Origin: a virus | Reading direction: 5' to 3' (one strand) | Length of the DNA stretch: 39,380 bases | IMG/VR virus record: IMGVR_UViG_3300037827_000262 | Coordinates: 1-39,380 of that record | Shown here: positions 23,933 through 31,253 of the stretch, in pieces | Layout: every line of letters starts with the position of its first letter | Position numbering within the stretch: the first letter of the stretch is position 1 | Notes under the pieces: generated by a model | Told to the model about the DNA's origin: nothing | What the model saw: the letters and a program-made list of their open reading frames with translations, nothing else | Database searches by the model: none | Position numbers and translations under genes: made by a program

Positions 23933-24186
23933 CACCGGACCCGGCTCCGGTCCCGGCGCTCCCGACGACCGTGCAGCGCGCGATCCGTACCGGGATCGCT
24001 GCCGCCGTCGGGTTCCTCGTCGGCTACGTCGCAACGCACTTCGCGATTCATCTGTCGAGCGGCGACGAGGGTACGGTCATCGGGATCGTCGACTCGCTCG
24101 TGATGTTCGGCTACGCGTCGCTCGCGTTGTGGGCAGAGAAGCGCTGGTCGTGGGCGCGGTGGCTGCTCCTGAGGATCGGGAACTAA
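23929..24186 (+). CDS. Holin-like membrane protein
   Basis: Encodes 85 residues from GTG in a GTGA overlap. Two membrane spans (IRTGIAAAVGFLVGYVATHFAI and VIGIVDSLVMFGYASLALWA) are followed by a basic/aromatic tail (EKRWSWARWLLLRIGN). This is typical holin-like topology and it is the last gene of the late operon. Several neighbouring genes are also small membrane proteins, so which one is the true holin is not decided. Confidence 0.65.
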   Translation: MTPDPAPVPALPTTVQRAIRTGIAAAVGFLVGYVATHFAIHLSSGDEGTVIGIVDSLVMFGYASLALWAEKRWSWARWLLLRIGN

Positions 24187-24240
24187 AAACGCGTTTCGCT
24201 CGTCGACGACACGTCGCGCGTCGCTCGCGTAAACTCTCTC

Positions 24241-24250
24241 TCGGTAGATC
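24241..24250. repeat. TCGGTAGATC 10-mer, copy 1
   Basis: Exact 10-mer also present at 35136-35145 and 35844-35853, each time in an intergenic region upstream of a gene. Possible operator half or promoter-associated element; copy number is only three. Confidence 0.3.
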
Positions 24251-24265
24251 CTCCAGATCTCCGGG

Positions 24266-24318
24266 CAACAGCCACCGTCTCATCCTCTCCGCAAGAGTGA
24301 CAGGGGCGGTGGCTGTTG
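24266..24318 (+). terminator. Hairpin after the late operon (candidate terminator)
   Basis: Two perfect 12-bp arms (24266-24277 CAACAGCCACCG and 24307-24318 CGGTGGCTGTTG) flank a 29-nt loop. No U-run follows. It lies in the ~230-nt gap between the last lysis gene and the recombination genes, where transcript ending or processing would be expected. Confidence 0.5.
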
Positions 24319-24351
24319 TCGTCTCTCGGAGCGCGCGTTACTACGGTCGCG

Positions 24352-24368
24352 TATAGTCCGCTTTCGTA
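24352..24368 (+). promoter_or_regulatory. Repeated element with TATAGT hexamer upstream of exonuclease
   Basis: TATAGT (24352-24357) merges into AGTCCGCTTTCGTA (24355-24368). A near copy (AGTCCGCTTTGGTA with TAAAGT) is at 30165-30181. Both precede genes that start new transcription blocks. No matching -35 was seen. Confidence 0.4.
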
Positions 24369-24415
24369 ATCGAACGCGCGCCGCCGCAGCAGCACGCCAA
24401 CGCTGGAGGATCAGG

Positions 24416-24436
24416 ATGATGCGGCGGCAATCGTGA
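24416..24436 (+). CDS. Six-codon leader peptide (minicistron)
   Basis: The strong CTGGAGGA site (24403-24410) is correctly spaced (5 nt) for the ATG at 24416, not for the exonuclease start. The frame reads MMRRQS and its TGA (24434-24436) overlaps the exonuclease ATG (24436). This suggests translational coupling through a tiny leader. Confidence 0.4.
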   Translation: MMRRQS

Positions 24437-25200
24437 TGGCTCGCTCTGCTCGTAAGTCCGACAAGGCGCTTGCGCTGGAGTCGCACAAGTACCGGCTCCC
24501 GAACGGCACAACCGCCGTGTCCGTGAGCGCGATCGCGAAGTGCATCAGCGACGACGGCAAGGCAATGGGGTTCGCGTACGCCGCCGTGCGGCTCGCGCGC
24601 GAGGGCAAGTTCTTCAAGACGGTCTGGGACGAGAAGCGCGACCGTGGCTCCGCGATCCACTCGCACATGGAAGCGTTCGGGCGGGGCGAGGACGTCGAGG
24701 CGTTTGACGACGAACTACCGATTCTCGACAATCTGTCGACGGCGTGGGAAGCCCACGACATCGAGATCTCGATGTCGGAGTGCGTCGTCCTCTGGCTCCC
24801 GCCGGGACACGAGGACGATCCTGACGCCATCGGGTTCGGTGGTCGATTCGATCATGTCGCGTGGGTGACGGTCGACGGCGTGCGATCGCTCTGGCTGCTC
24901 GATCTCAAAACCGGCAAGCGCTACGCGATGCAGCACACGCTCCAACTCAACCTCTACGCAGGCGGTCAACTGGCGATCTACGACGACGCCGGAACGCTCA
25001 ATCAGTTAGTCGACCTGCCACCGATCGAGCACGTCGGCTGCCTCTACGTCGACGAGGACGGCTACGCGCTCGTCGAGTACCCAAAGAGCGCCGAGATCTT
25101 CGACCTCGGCGTTCAGATGCTCAACACACTCACCACCTACCGAGCCTTGGAGAAGGCGATCAAGAAGGGATACAAGGATGACAGCAGTAACGCTGAGTGA
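24436..25200 (+). CDS. PD-(D/E)XK exonuclease (RecB/Cas4-like)
   Basis: Encodes 254 residues from the ATG at 24436. Motifs: RGSAIHSHMEAF (~70-81), GFGGRFDHVAWV with Asp139, LWLLDLKTGKRY with Asp156/Lys158, and QHTLQLNLYAGG with Gln170/Tyr174. These are the conserved elements of the PD-(D/E)XK exonucleases that partner phage annealing proteins. It would resect double-stranded ends to give single strands for the ERF protein encoded next, whose start overlaps its 3' end. A GTG at 24433 is an alternative start. Translation is probably coupled to the MMRRQS leader. Confidence 0.8.
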   Translation: MARSARKSDKALALESHKYRLPNGTTAVSVSAIAKCISDDGKAMGFAYAAVRLAREGKFFKTVWDEKRDRGSAIHSHMEAFGRGEDVEAFDDELPILDNLSTAWEAHDIEISMSECVVLWLPPGHEDDPDAIGFGGRFDHVAWVTVDGVRSLWLLDLKTGKRYAMQHTLQLNLYAGGQLAIYDDAGTLNQLVDLPPIEHVGCLYVDEDGYALVEYPKSAEIFDLGVQMLNTLTTYRALEKAIKKGYKDDSSNAE

Positions 25201-26080
25201 CGACGAGACGCGCGAGGTCGTCGCGAGCCTCACGATGACCGGCCCACAGGTCCGAACGATGCCACCGAATCTCTGCGCGGCGCTCGTGAAGGCGCAGGCC
25301 GAGTATCCGACGATCGCCAAGACCAAGGAAGGCAAGGTCGAGGGCGAGAGCGCGAAAGGCAACGCGTATCAGTTCACCTACTCGTATGCGGACATCGCAC
25401 TCGTTGTCGACGCGACGCGAGAGGTCAACGCCAAGTACGGTCTCGCGGTCATGCAATGGCTCGGTGACGACGCCGACGATCAGAACGGTTACACGCTCAC
25501 GTCGATCCTGATTCACGAGAGCGGGGAGTCGATCAGCGAGACGGTCCACCTGAACGCGGTTAAGAACACGCCGCAAGGCATCGGCTCGGTGCTCACCTAC
25601 TTCCGGCGCTACACCTACTGCGCGATCCTCGGCATCGTCTCCGACGTCGACACGGACGCGCCGGAGCACGAGGGCGGCGGTGACCACAAGCGCGGTACGA
25701 CGACGCGGAGCGCTCCATCGAGGGCCAGAGGGGCGACGAAGCGCGTCGCTCCGGCGACGTCCGGCGCGGCGCCGAGCGCGGATGGGCCGAGCGCGTCGCA
25801 ACTCGGCTTCCTGAACGGACTGCTCACGGATCTCGCAGTCCCGAAGCACAGGCCCACCGCGCTCGGGTTCGCGTCTCGTCTGATCGGTCGTGACTTCCCC
25901 GTCGAGAGCAGTAAGGAGTTCACGAAACGGGAGGCGTCGAAACTGATCGACACAATGGTCGCGCTGCGCGACGACGGCTATACCTTCGGCGACGATCCGC
26001 TCGACGTCGATTACACGCCCGAAGCGGTCGCAGATCCAGAGGACGACGGCGAGCACGAGAACGAGGAGCAGGCTTTCTAA
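25178..26080 (+). CDS. erf: ERF family single-strand annealing protein
   Basis: Encodes 300 residues. AYQFTYSYADIALVVDA, KYGLAVMQW, YTLTSILIHESGESI and QGIGSVLTYFRRYTYCAILGI followed by DTDAPEHEGG are the ERF signature. A basic linker (~170-200) and a second small domain (SASQLGFLNGLLTDL...) follow, then an acidic tail (EDDGEHENEEQAF) like those used to recruit partner proteins. It anneals complementary single strands during recombination or circularisation. It overlaps the exonuclease by 23 nt, forming a two-component recombination module. Confidence 0.85.
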   Translation: MTAVTLSDDETREVVASLTMTGPQVRTMPPNLCAALVKAQAEYPTIAKTKEGKVEGESAKGNAYQFTYSYADIALVVDATREVNAKYGLAVMQWLGDDADDQNGYTLTSILIHESGESISETVHLNAVKNTPQGIGSVLTYFRRYTYCAILGIVSDVDTDAPEHEGGGDHKRGTTTRSAPSRARGATKRVAPATSGAAPSADGPSASQLGFLNGLLTDLAVPKHRPTALGFASRLIGRDFPVESSKEFTKREASKLIDTMVALRDDGYTFGDDPLDVDYTPEAVADPEDDGEHENEEQAF

Positions 26081-26758
26081 ATGGCACGAGTAGTCCACAT
26101 CATCGAGATCCTGAGCGATGGAACAACGCGCGAGCACGCTTGTCGACAACCTGCGGATAACGGTGTCGATAAGTCTCGAAAGCGATCGCGCTCTATACAA
26201 AGCCCTTTGTCACTACGTGACTTAGGTACTGCTTCTACCGATTCTTTGAGTGAACTCAAAGAATCTCGTCCGAACTCTCTGTCGAAAACTGCGACGCGTG
26301 TCGACGCTGCTCAACGACTCTGTGACCTGCTTATGGATCTCATGGTCAAGAACGGCGTTCGTCGCAAGGAGGTCTCTGCCGCATGGATCACTGACATGGA
26401 GCGGCTCATTCGCATCGATGAACGAGCGCCGTCCGAGATCGCTCGCGTGATCCGCTGGTCGCAAGCAGATGACTTCTGGAGTCGGAACATCCTCAGTCCC
26501 GCGACGTTACGAAAGCAGTTCGATCGTCTCCTGCTCGCCGCGAAGCCGACCAAGCGTGTCGTGGTCGCCTCGTTAGTGCGCACCGAGATCCTCCAAGCGG
26601 TCAACACGTTCGGACGGAACCGGACGCCGACCGGGCTGAAGCCACCGGCGCAGCGTGTGGTCGACTCAATCGGGTGGACGAACATCTGCAACATGAGCCT
26701 TGATAGCCTGACGAGGGCGATCGACTCCGCAGCGAAACTAATGACGGCAGAGCCATGA
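26081..26758 (+). CDS. Replication protein (DnaD/replisome-organiser-like)
   Basis: Encodes 225 residues, starting at the base after the ERF stop. The core AQRLCDLLMDLMVKNGVRRK, SAAWITDMERLIRIDER, IARVIRWSQADDFWSRNILS and ATLRKQFDRLL is the conserved segment of phage replication-initiation/helicase-loading proteins. The first ~75 residues are polar and less conserved, and their coding DNA is unusually A/T-rich and full of repeats (candidate origin, 26141-26265). Lambda-like phages also place ori inside the initiator gene. The C-terminal part has WTNICNMSLDSL. No polymerase or helicase gene is in the window. Confidence 0.65.
   Translation: MARVVHIIEILSDGTTREHACRQPADNGVDKSRKRSRSIQSPLSLRDLGTASTDSLSELKESRPNSLSKTATRVDAAQRLCDLLMDLMVKNGVRRKEVSAAWITDMERLIRIDERAPSEIARVIRWSQADDFWSRNILSPATLRKQFDRLLLAAKPTKRVVVASLVRTEILQAVNTFGRNRTPTGLKPPAQRVVDSIGWTNICNMSLDSLTRAIDSAAKLMTAEP
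26141..26265. other. Candidate replication origin inside the replication gene
   Basis: Three DnaA-box-like 9-mers in one orientation, spaced 11-12 nt: TGTCGACAA (26141), TGCGGATAA (26152), TGTCGATAA (26164). Downstream lie three inverted repeats: ACAAAG/CTTTGT (26197-26210), GTCAC/GTGAC (26209-26221), and a perfect 12-bp pair GATTCTTTGAGT / ACTCAAAGAATC (26240-26265) with a 2-nt centre. The segment is visibly A/T-richer than the surrounding genome. Confidence 0.5.
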
Positions 26759-27171
26759 GCGACGACGCGACGAACATCTCCGACGGCAAGTGGGTCAACG
26801 GCGCGCCGCGACGAACGTTCGCGGTCGCGATGGCATCCGTGCTGCAAGGCGACGACGAGCAGGTCTGGCCTGCGGTCGCGATGCTGTTCCTCGGTATCGA
26901 CGTCGAGCCGATCACGGTGACGCTCGCGGGGAACCCGACCGTGCTCCGGCAGTTCTTGGCTGAGGTCGACCGCGCCGTGAACTACGCGATCCTGTCGCGG
27001 CAGCGACGAGAGCGCGAGCGCGTCCAACGAGGCAGGCGGCAGCCGGGCGTTGACGAGCGGCTGGCTGAGGCGTTCGGCGTCGACGAGCAGCGAGCCGACG
27101 AGACCGACCAAGGCCACGCCGAGGGTCTGGAGCGGGAGTCCGCGCCGGACGTCGACCCCGAGGTAGGGTGA
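26755..27171 (+). CDS. Hypothetical protein of the replication operon
   Basis: Encodes 138 residues from ATG in an ATGA overlap. The first 75 residues (FAVAMASVLQGDDEQVWPAV, DVEPITVTLAGNPTVLRQFL) are globular; the rest is basic then acidic and probably disordered. No family was recognised. Coupling to the replication gene suggests a replication or recombination accessory role. Confidence 0.6.
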   Translation: MSDDATNISDGKWVNGAPRRTFAVAMASVLQGDDEQVWPAVAMLFLGIDVEPITVTLAGNPTVLRQFLAEVDRAVNYAILSRQRRERERVQRGRRQPGVDERLAEAFGVDEQRADETDQGHAEGLERESAPDVDPEVG

Positions 27172-27626
27172 CCGCGATGACCGTGTTCGAGGACAACGCC
27201 GAACTCCTGCTCGATCTCCTGTTCGGCGATAACCCCGCGTTGCGACAAGGATCGTTGCCGGTCTCGCGAGCGATCCCGGTCTACAACGGCGGGTCGCGAC
27301 TCTGGGATGCGACGGCGGTGCCATCGGCGTTCGGTCTCCAGCCAGTCCACATCACGGCCAACGTTGCTGAGGGTGTGCCGTGGGATCTCTACCTTGCTGA
27401 CGCGACCGGCGGCGACATCACCATCGCGCTCCCGAACCCGGCGCTCGCGATGGGGTTCAACTACCCGCAGGTCGGCGTGAAACTGCTCTCGGCGACCGGC
27501 ACCGTGACGCTGCTCCCGTTCGCAGCAGAGACGATCGAGGGCGGCGCGTCGCTCGTCCTCGACGCGCAGTACGCGTCGGCGCTCGTCGTCACCGATCAGA
27601 CGAACTGGTGGAAGGTGGGACTGTGA
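27168..27626 (+). CDS. Beta-rich fibre-like protein
   Basis: Encodes 152 residues from GTG in a GTGA overlap; an ATG at 27177 is an alternative. The second half (DATGGDITIALPNPA, GVKLLSATGTVTLLPF, AETIEGGASLVLDAQYASA, TNWWKVG) is the repeating strand pattern seen at the C-terminus of phage fibre and baseplate-attached proteins. It lies directly before two GH16-like genes, so it may be a virion attachment or trimerisation partner for them. Its place among early genes is unusual. Confidence 0.5.
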   Translation: MTAMTVFEDNAELLLDLLFGDNPALRQGSLPVSRAIPVYNGGSRLWDATAVPSAFGLQPVHITANVAEGVPWDLYLADATGGDITIALPNPALAMGFNYPQVGVKLLSATGTVTLLPFAAETIEGGASLVLDAQYASALVVTDQTNWWKVGL

Positions 27627-28504
27627 CTAACCCGTCTGGCTTCGCGATGCCGTCGTCGCCGGTCGGTTACTGCACCGACCCGAGCAAGTTCGCGGATACT
27701 CCGACGTTCGCCGACGACTTCCTGAACAACACGCTCAGTCCGTCGAAGTGGGAGTCGAAGTGGAGCGGACCGGCGGGCGGCGACTGCTTCGGGTACTACC
27801 TCCCGTCGCACGTCACGACACCGGGCGACTCGCTCCTGCACATCGAAGCGAAGTGGGAGTCGACGCTGCCGAGTCCGTGCAAGTGCTCTAACAAGGCGCT
27901 CTCGGGCGCGGCGGCGACCTTCGTAACAGGGGGCGTCGGCTCGACGAACTACGAGACGTTCGGGCTGTGGGTCGTATGCAAGAAGCGAACCGGGTTCACT
28001 CCTCCGCAGATCGACGACATCTCGTGCATCTACCCACCGGCGCCGCTCTTTCCGCCCGAGGTCGACTTCGCCGAGGACGGCGCCAACGACGCGCAGATCG
28101 GCGCGTATATCCACTACTCGCCGCAGAACAAGTCCGTCGGTCTCCACATGACGCCGCCGCAGCCGCTCACTGACTGGAACGTCTGGACGCTGGAGTGGGT
28201 CGCGACCAACGTCGGTCCGCCGCACTTCGTGTTCGTCGAGACGCTGACGTTCGGTCTCGTCACGGCTCCGGACGGACCGCTCGAAACGTGGTGCCACTAC
28301 AACGCTCGCGGTCGGCTCAACCCTGACCCCGCCGCGCCGTACAACATCGTTCCCTACTGCGAGTTCAGCGACCTCAGCCAAATGCCGAACGTCCCGATGC
28401 ACCTTGTCCTAGAGACCGCGTATCAGTCGCAGAGTGCGCCGGTCGAGACCGGCGACACGCTAGAGACGCAGTACGACTGGGCGGTGTTCTTCCCCGCCGT
28501 CTAA
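27623..28504 (+). CDS. GH16-like glycan hydrolase or lectin (1)
   Basis: Encodes 293 residues from the GTG that overlaps the upstream stop (GTGA). FADDFLNNTLSPSKWESKW is a typical GH16 opening, and PPEVDFAEDG holds the catalytic-type E-x-D-x-x-E motif (Glu146, Asp148, Glu151). WNVWTLEWVATNVGP, the later strand pattern and LETAYQS fit the concanavalin-A-like jelly roll. Several Cys may form disulfides. It probably cleaves or binds a host capsular or cell-wall beta-glycan as a virion depolymerase or secreted enzyme. No signal peptide was seen. Confidence 0.7.
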   Translation: MTNPSGFAMPSSPVGYCTDPSKFADTPTFADDFLNNTLSPSKWESKWSGPAGGDCFGYYLPSHVTTPGDSLLHIEAKWESTLPSPCKCSNKALSGAAATFVTGGVGSTNYETFGLWVVCKKRTGFTPPQIDDISCIYPPAPLFPPEVDFAEDGANDAQIGAYIHYSPQNKSVGLHMTPPQPLTDWNVWTLEWVATNVGPPHFVFVETLTFGLVTAPDGPLETWCHYNARGRLNPDPAAPYNIVPYCEFSDLSQMPNVPMHLVLETAYQSQSAPVETGDTLETQYDWAVFFPAV

Positions 28505-28528
28505 CAACAGAAAGGGCATGTCCACGCC

Positions 28529-29509
28529 ATGACCGACACACTCGCAAACCAAGAGAGTCACAGCCACCCGCTACTGCGCTCGATGAAGTCGAGGATGGCG
28601 GGCGGCGGCACTCGGTGGGAGCGTAAGGGCACCGGGCCGGGGGAACTCCTGTTCGTGCCGACGCCGACGCCGACGACACCGGGCGGGCTAGTGCTCTCGC
28701 GCTTGCCCGACGGTGCGTTCCATCTCGACCCGGTAGTCATCGTTCCTCCGCCGCCGCCACCACCGAACGGCGCGCCTCCGCTGCCGACCGGCTCGATCAC
28801 CGTGGGCGGTGTCGCGGTCCCGCAGACGTACGCGACCACGTTCGCCTCGCAGCCGCCGGGGACGTACTGGTTCCAGTCACCTGATCCGGGCGCGGGCTAC
28901 AACACGTTCTGGCCGGGGAACCTCGCGGTGCCGAGTCCCGAGGGATTGAACATCACGACCGAGAACCAAGGCGGGAAGGTCGCGAGCGGTGGCGTTGGCA
29001 TGAGCGGGATCAACGCGCAGGCTGGCTCGATCAACGTCGCCGACTATTCGATCTTCTACGGACGTGTGATGACCAACCTCGTGCGCTACGGGCTGTGGTG
29101 GCCGGGAAACTGGCCGGTCCAGATGGAGTACGACAAGAACGAGGGCTGGCCGGGACACTCGCGCGAGACAACGCACTTCGACGCGAGCAACCTGACGGTC
29201 GGCCACAACCTGCTCTCCGCGATCTCCGAGGCTGGCGTGTGGTACGCGGTCCGTTGCATCTGGGTTCCCGGCGCCTCCGGCTACCAGCAGACGCTCGTCG
29301 GCGACACGTTCGACGACCTCGTGTTGCAGGACGAGATCACCGCCGCTGAGTTGAGCGCAGCCGGTGGACCGGCCTCCGGGTTTGACGGCTCGCCGCACTG
29401 CTTCGACATCGCGGTCGAGGCTGAGGGGCCGATCGACGTTGCCACCGATCTCGCCACGCCGAACGTCGACGTGATCGGCGGGCTGGCGCTGTACGAACTC
29501 GCTGCGTGA
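28529..29509 (+). CDS. GH16-like protein with Pro-rich N-terminus (2)
   Basis: Encodes 326 residues. The N-terminal ~90 residues carry a Pro-rich linker (PPPPPPPNGAPPLP). The rest has FYGRVMTNLVRYGLWWPGNW and QMEYDKNEGWPG, with E-x-D-x-x-E at Glu200, Asp202, Glu205, and GVWYAVRCIWVPG, again the GH16/concanavalin-like pattern. Similarity to the upstream protein is in fold motifs rather than sequence. AAAGGG is 12 nt before the ATG. Paired enzymes may attack different glycans or act as enzyme and lectin. Confidence 0.6.
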   Translation: MTDTLANQESHSHPLLRSMKSRMAGGGTRWERKGTGPGELLFVPTPTPTTPGGLVLSRLPDGAFHLDPVVIVPPPPPPPNGAPPLPTGSITVGGVAVPQTYATTFASQPPGTYWFQSPDPGAGYNTFWPGNLAVPSPEGLNITTENQGGKVASGGVGMSGINAQAGSINVADYSIFYGRVMTNLVRYGLWWPGNWPVQMEYDKNEGWPGHSRETTHFDASNLTVGHNLLSAISEAGVWYAVRCIWVPGASGYQQTLVGDTFDDLVLQDEITAAELSAAGGPASGFDGSPHCFDIAVEAEGPIDVATDLATPNVDVIGGLALYELAA

Positions 29510-29697
29510 CCGTCCTCGGCGACAAGATGAAGGTCATCGGCTACGTCGTCGCCGAGGACCACGGCAAGGAGGACGGGATCGAGTTCTGCGTCAACGCCGT
29601 GTTCGGGAAGATGTCGTCGGCGGTCGACGCGCTCGACAACCTCGATCGTCACGACTTCCCCGGCGCCATGATCTTCGCGCTCTGCCCGATCTCGTGA
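29506..29697 (+). CDS. Small hypothetical protein
   Basis: Encodes 63 residues from GTG in a GTGA overlap: KMKVIGYVVAEDHGKED, GIEFCVNAVFGKMSSAVDAL, FPGAMIFALCPIS. It reads as a compact alpha/beta peptide. Not recognised. Its stop overlaps the start of the HNH-like gene. Confidence 0.55.
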   Translation: MTVLGDKMKVIGYVVAEDHGKEDGIEFCVNAVFGKMSSAVDALDNLDRHDFPGAMIFALCPIS

Positions 29698-30167
29698 AGC
29701 GGACGCGCCTACGGCGCCTGACGCCGCTCCGGCGGGGATCGTCCGGCCTACGTCGGAAAACGCCGCTACCGGGCAGTCAGGCCCCGATCCTGCGACGTAC
29801 GAGACTGGCTCCGATCTCCGAGCGACGGCGCGACGTGAACGCCGAGCGCGCGCGACGACAGGTCGAGGCATGGGGGCCGAGGCCGTGGCCGTGCGCGATG
29901 CGAAGTCAGGTCGGCGAGTACCTCACGGTCGAGACGCGCGAGGGCGTCGTCGGCTACCGCGCCAAGATCCCGCCGTGCCGAGGGGCGGTCAACGGCCACG
30001 AGATCCTGAGCCGAGCGCGCGCCGGTCGGACCGACGCGAACCTGCTCGACGTCACGAACCAGCGCCCGCTCTGCAACGGTCACAACGGATGGCTCACGAA
30101 GTTCTACGCCGTGAGCGGCTGGTCCGAACACTCGTGGAGGCTTGCAGCCGAGCCGGGCGGTCGATAA
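29694..30167 (+). CDS. HNH-like endonuclease
   Basis: Encodes 157 residues from GTG. An Arg-rich N-terminus (KRTRLRRLTPLRRGS...) leads to CAMRSQ, PPCRGAVNGHEILSRARAG, DANLLDVTNQRPLCNGHNGW and a basic end. The C...GHEIL-R...N..PLCNGHN pattern fits the phage HNH fold, with Cys zinc ligands and His catalytic residues. Such small HNH proteins can assist packaging or act as free nucleases. It lies far from the packaging genes. Confidence 0.65.
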   Translation: MKRTRLRRLTPLRRGSSGLRRKTPLPGSQAPILRRTRLAPISERRRDVNAERARRQVEAWGPRPWPCAMRSQVGEYLTVETREGVVGYRAKIPPCRGAVNGHEILSRARAGRTDANLLDVTNQRPLCNGHNGWLTKFYAVSGWSEHSWRLAAEPGGR

Positions 30168-30181
30168 AGTCCGCTTTGGTA
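30165..30181 (+). promoter_or_regulatory. Repeated element with TAAAGT hexamer upstream of gene at 30203
   Basis: TAAAGT (30165-30170) merges with AGTCCGCTTTGGTA (30168-30181), nearly identical to 24355-24368. It lies 38 nt before the ATG at 30203 and starts the long overlapping gene chain that ends at 35027. Confidence 0.4.
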
Positions 30182-30202
30182 TCCACGACCGAAGGGATGA
30201 GC

Positions 30203-30769
30203 ATGGTGGCAAAGCCAGTCGAGACCGAGGCCGAGCGTCTCGATCGCAAAGCGAAGCGGTACGGGAGGACGCCGACCGGCATCCCGATCGTCGACATCCA
30301 GTCGCGCATGACGAACACCGGCGACGGCCTCTCGAAAGCGCAGAGCGCGCTCGGCGTCCGTGTGCCGGAGTACGCGGAGACGTACATCGGGACGCGCGTC
30401 CGGCACTCGAAGGACATCTTCGACTACTCGCGCGACGGTGACGGCGACGTCGTGGCCGTGCTCGTCCAGTCGTTCAAGGCGCTCAACATGACGATCGGCG
30501 AGGACGCCGTGAACATCGGCGTGCTGGAAGTGACCGCGACGAAGGTCGACAACGCCGAGGCCGAGCGCAAGGCCGGTCAAGGCGCGTTCAAGATCGACGA
30601 CCCCGACGGCGTGCTCGACGCGTCGCAACTCCCGAACGCTGGCAAGGCGCGCGAGGGCCACGAGGAACTCGCCGCGCAGGTTGACGACGCGATGAAGGGC
30701 AGCAAGGTCACGAGCATCCGGCAGCCCCGCAAGACCACCACGCGCCGACGTCGGCCTAACGCACGATGA
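30203..30769 (+). CDS. Hypothetical protein with basic C-terminus
   Basis: Encodes 188 residues from the ATG at 30203, six bases after GAAGGG; an in-frame ATG at 30197 abuts that site and is less likely. Contents: basic helical start (ETEAERLDRKAKRYGRTPTG), central region (SKDIFDYSRDGDGDVVAVLV, ALNMTIGEDAVNIGVLEVTA) and a strongly basic end (RKTTTRRRRPNAR) that could bind nucleic acid. No family was recognised. It is the first gene of the operon carrying the hypermodification candidates. Confidence 0.65.
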   Translation: MVAKPVETEAERLDRKAKRYGRTPTGIPIVDIQSRMTNTGDGLSKAQSALGVRVPEYAETYIGTRVRHSKDIFDYSRDGDGDVVAVLVQSFKALNMTIGEDAVNIGVLEVTATKVDNAEAERKAGQGAFKIDDPDGVLDASQLPNAGKAREGHEELAAQVDDAMKGSKVTSIRQPRKTTTRRRRPNAR

Positions 30770-31056
30770 GCGACGTCATCGCAATGGCCGCAACGAGCGA
30801 GACCACTAGCGAGGATGGCGCTCTCGGCGCGATGCGTCGACTCCACGAAGTCCTCGGCTACTTCGAGGAGGGACTAGATGCGTTCGGTAGCGAACTACGT
30901 CCGATCCTCCGACCTACGAACCCGTCGCCGAGTCCTGCCGATAAGCAACCGGAGTCCGGGCGTAGCGATCACCACGACACGGTGCGTTCAGCGATCTCTC
31001 GTGTTGAGCACCTGCACGTCGTCCTGTCGGATCTCCGAGGACGAGTCGACCTGTGA
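30766..31056 (+). CDS. Small hypothetical helical protein
   Basis: Encodes 96 residues from ATG in an ATGA overlap. Two helical parts (ALGAMRRLHEVLGYFEEGLD; SAISRVEHLHVVLSDLRGRV) are joined by a Pro/Ser-rich linker. Not recognised. Coupled at both ends. Confidence 0.6.
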   Translation: MSDVIAMAATSETTSEDGALGAMRRLHEVLGYFEEGLDAFGSELRPILRPTNPSPSPADKQPESGRSDHHDTVRSAISRVEHLHVVLSDLRGRVDL

Positions 31057-31253
31057 GTCGAGACGCCGACCTCGCACGGCTCCGCGAGATCGCTCACGAG
31101 CGCAGTCATCTCGCGGACAACGACGCGCGGCTCCTGCGCGAGCGCGACCGGATCTTCCGACGTCGGCGCAACGACACGGTGCAGACCGATCTCGGCAAGG
31201 CGGCGGGGTGCTCGGCGATGAACGTGAGCCTCGCGCAGCGGAGCGCGTCGTGA
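31053..31253 (+). CDS. Small helix-turn-helix-like protein
   Basis: Encodes 66 residues from GTG in a GTGA overlap. A charged helix (ADLARLREIAHERSHLADND) is followed by RERDRIFRRRRNDTVQTDL and GKAAGCSAMNVSLAQRSAS, a pattern of short actinobacterial HTH proteins (A..aGvs...V). A DNA-binding regulator of the operon is possible. Confidence 0.5.
   Translation: MSRDADLARLREIAHERSHLADNDARLLRERDRIFRRRRNDTVQTDLGKAAGCSAMNVSLAQRSAS

Noticed and set aside
28518-28532. Possible four-codon leader (MSTP) before the second GH16-like gene, ATGA-coupled
   Set aside because: The AAAGGG site is only 1 nt from that ATG, too close for good initiation, so it is probably chance.
30191-30199. ATG at 30197 as start of the protein at 30203
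   Set aside because: It abuts the GAAGGG site with no spacer. The in-frame ATG at 30203 has proper 6-nt spacing.
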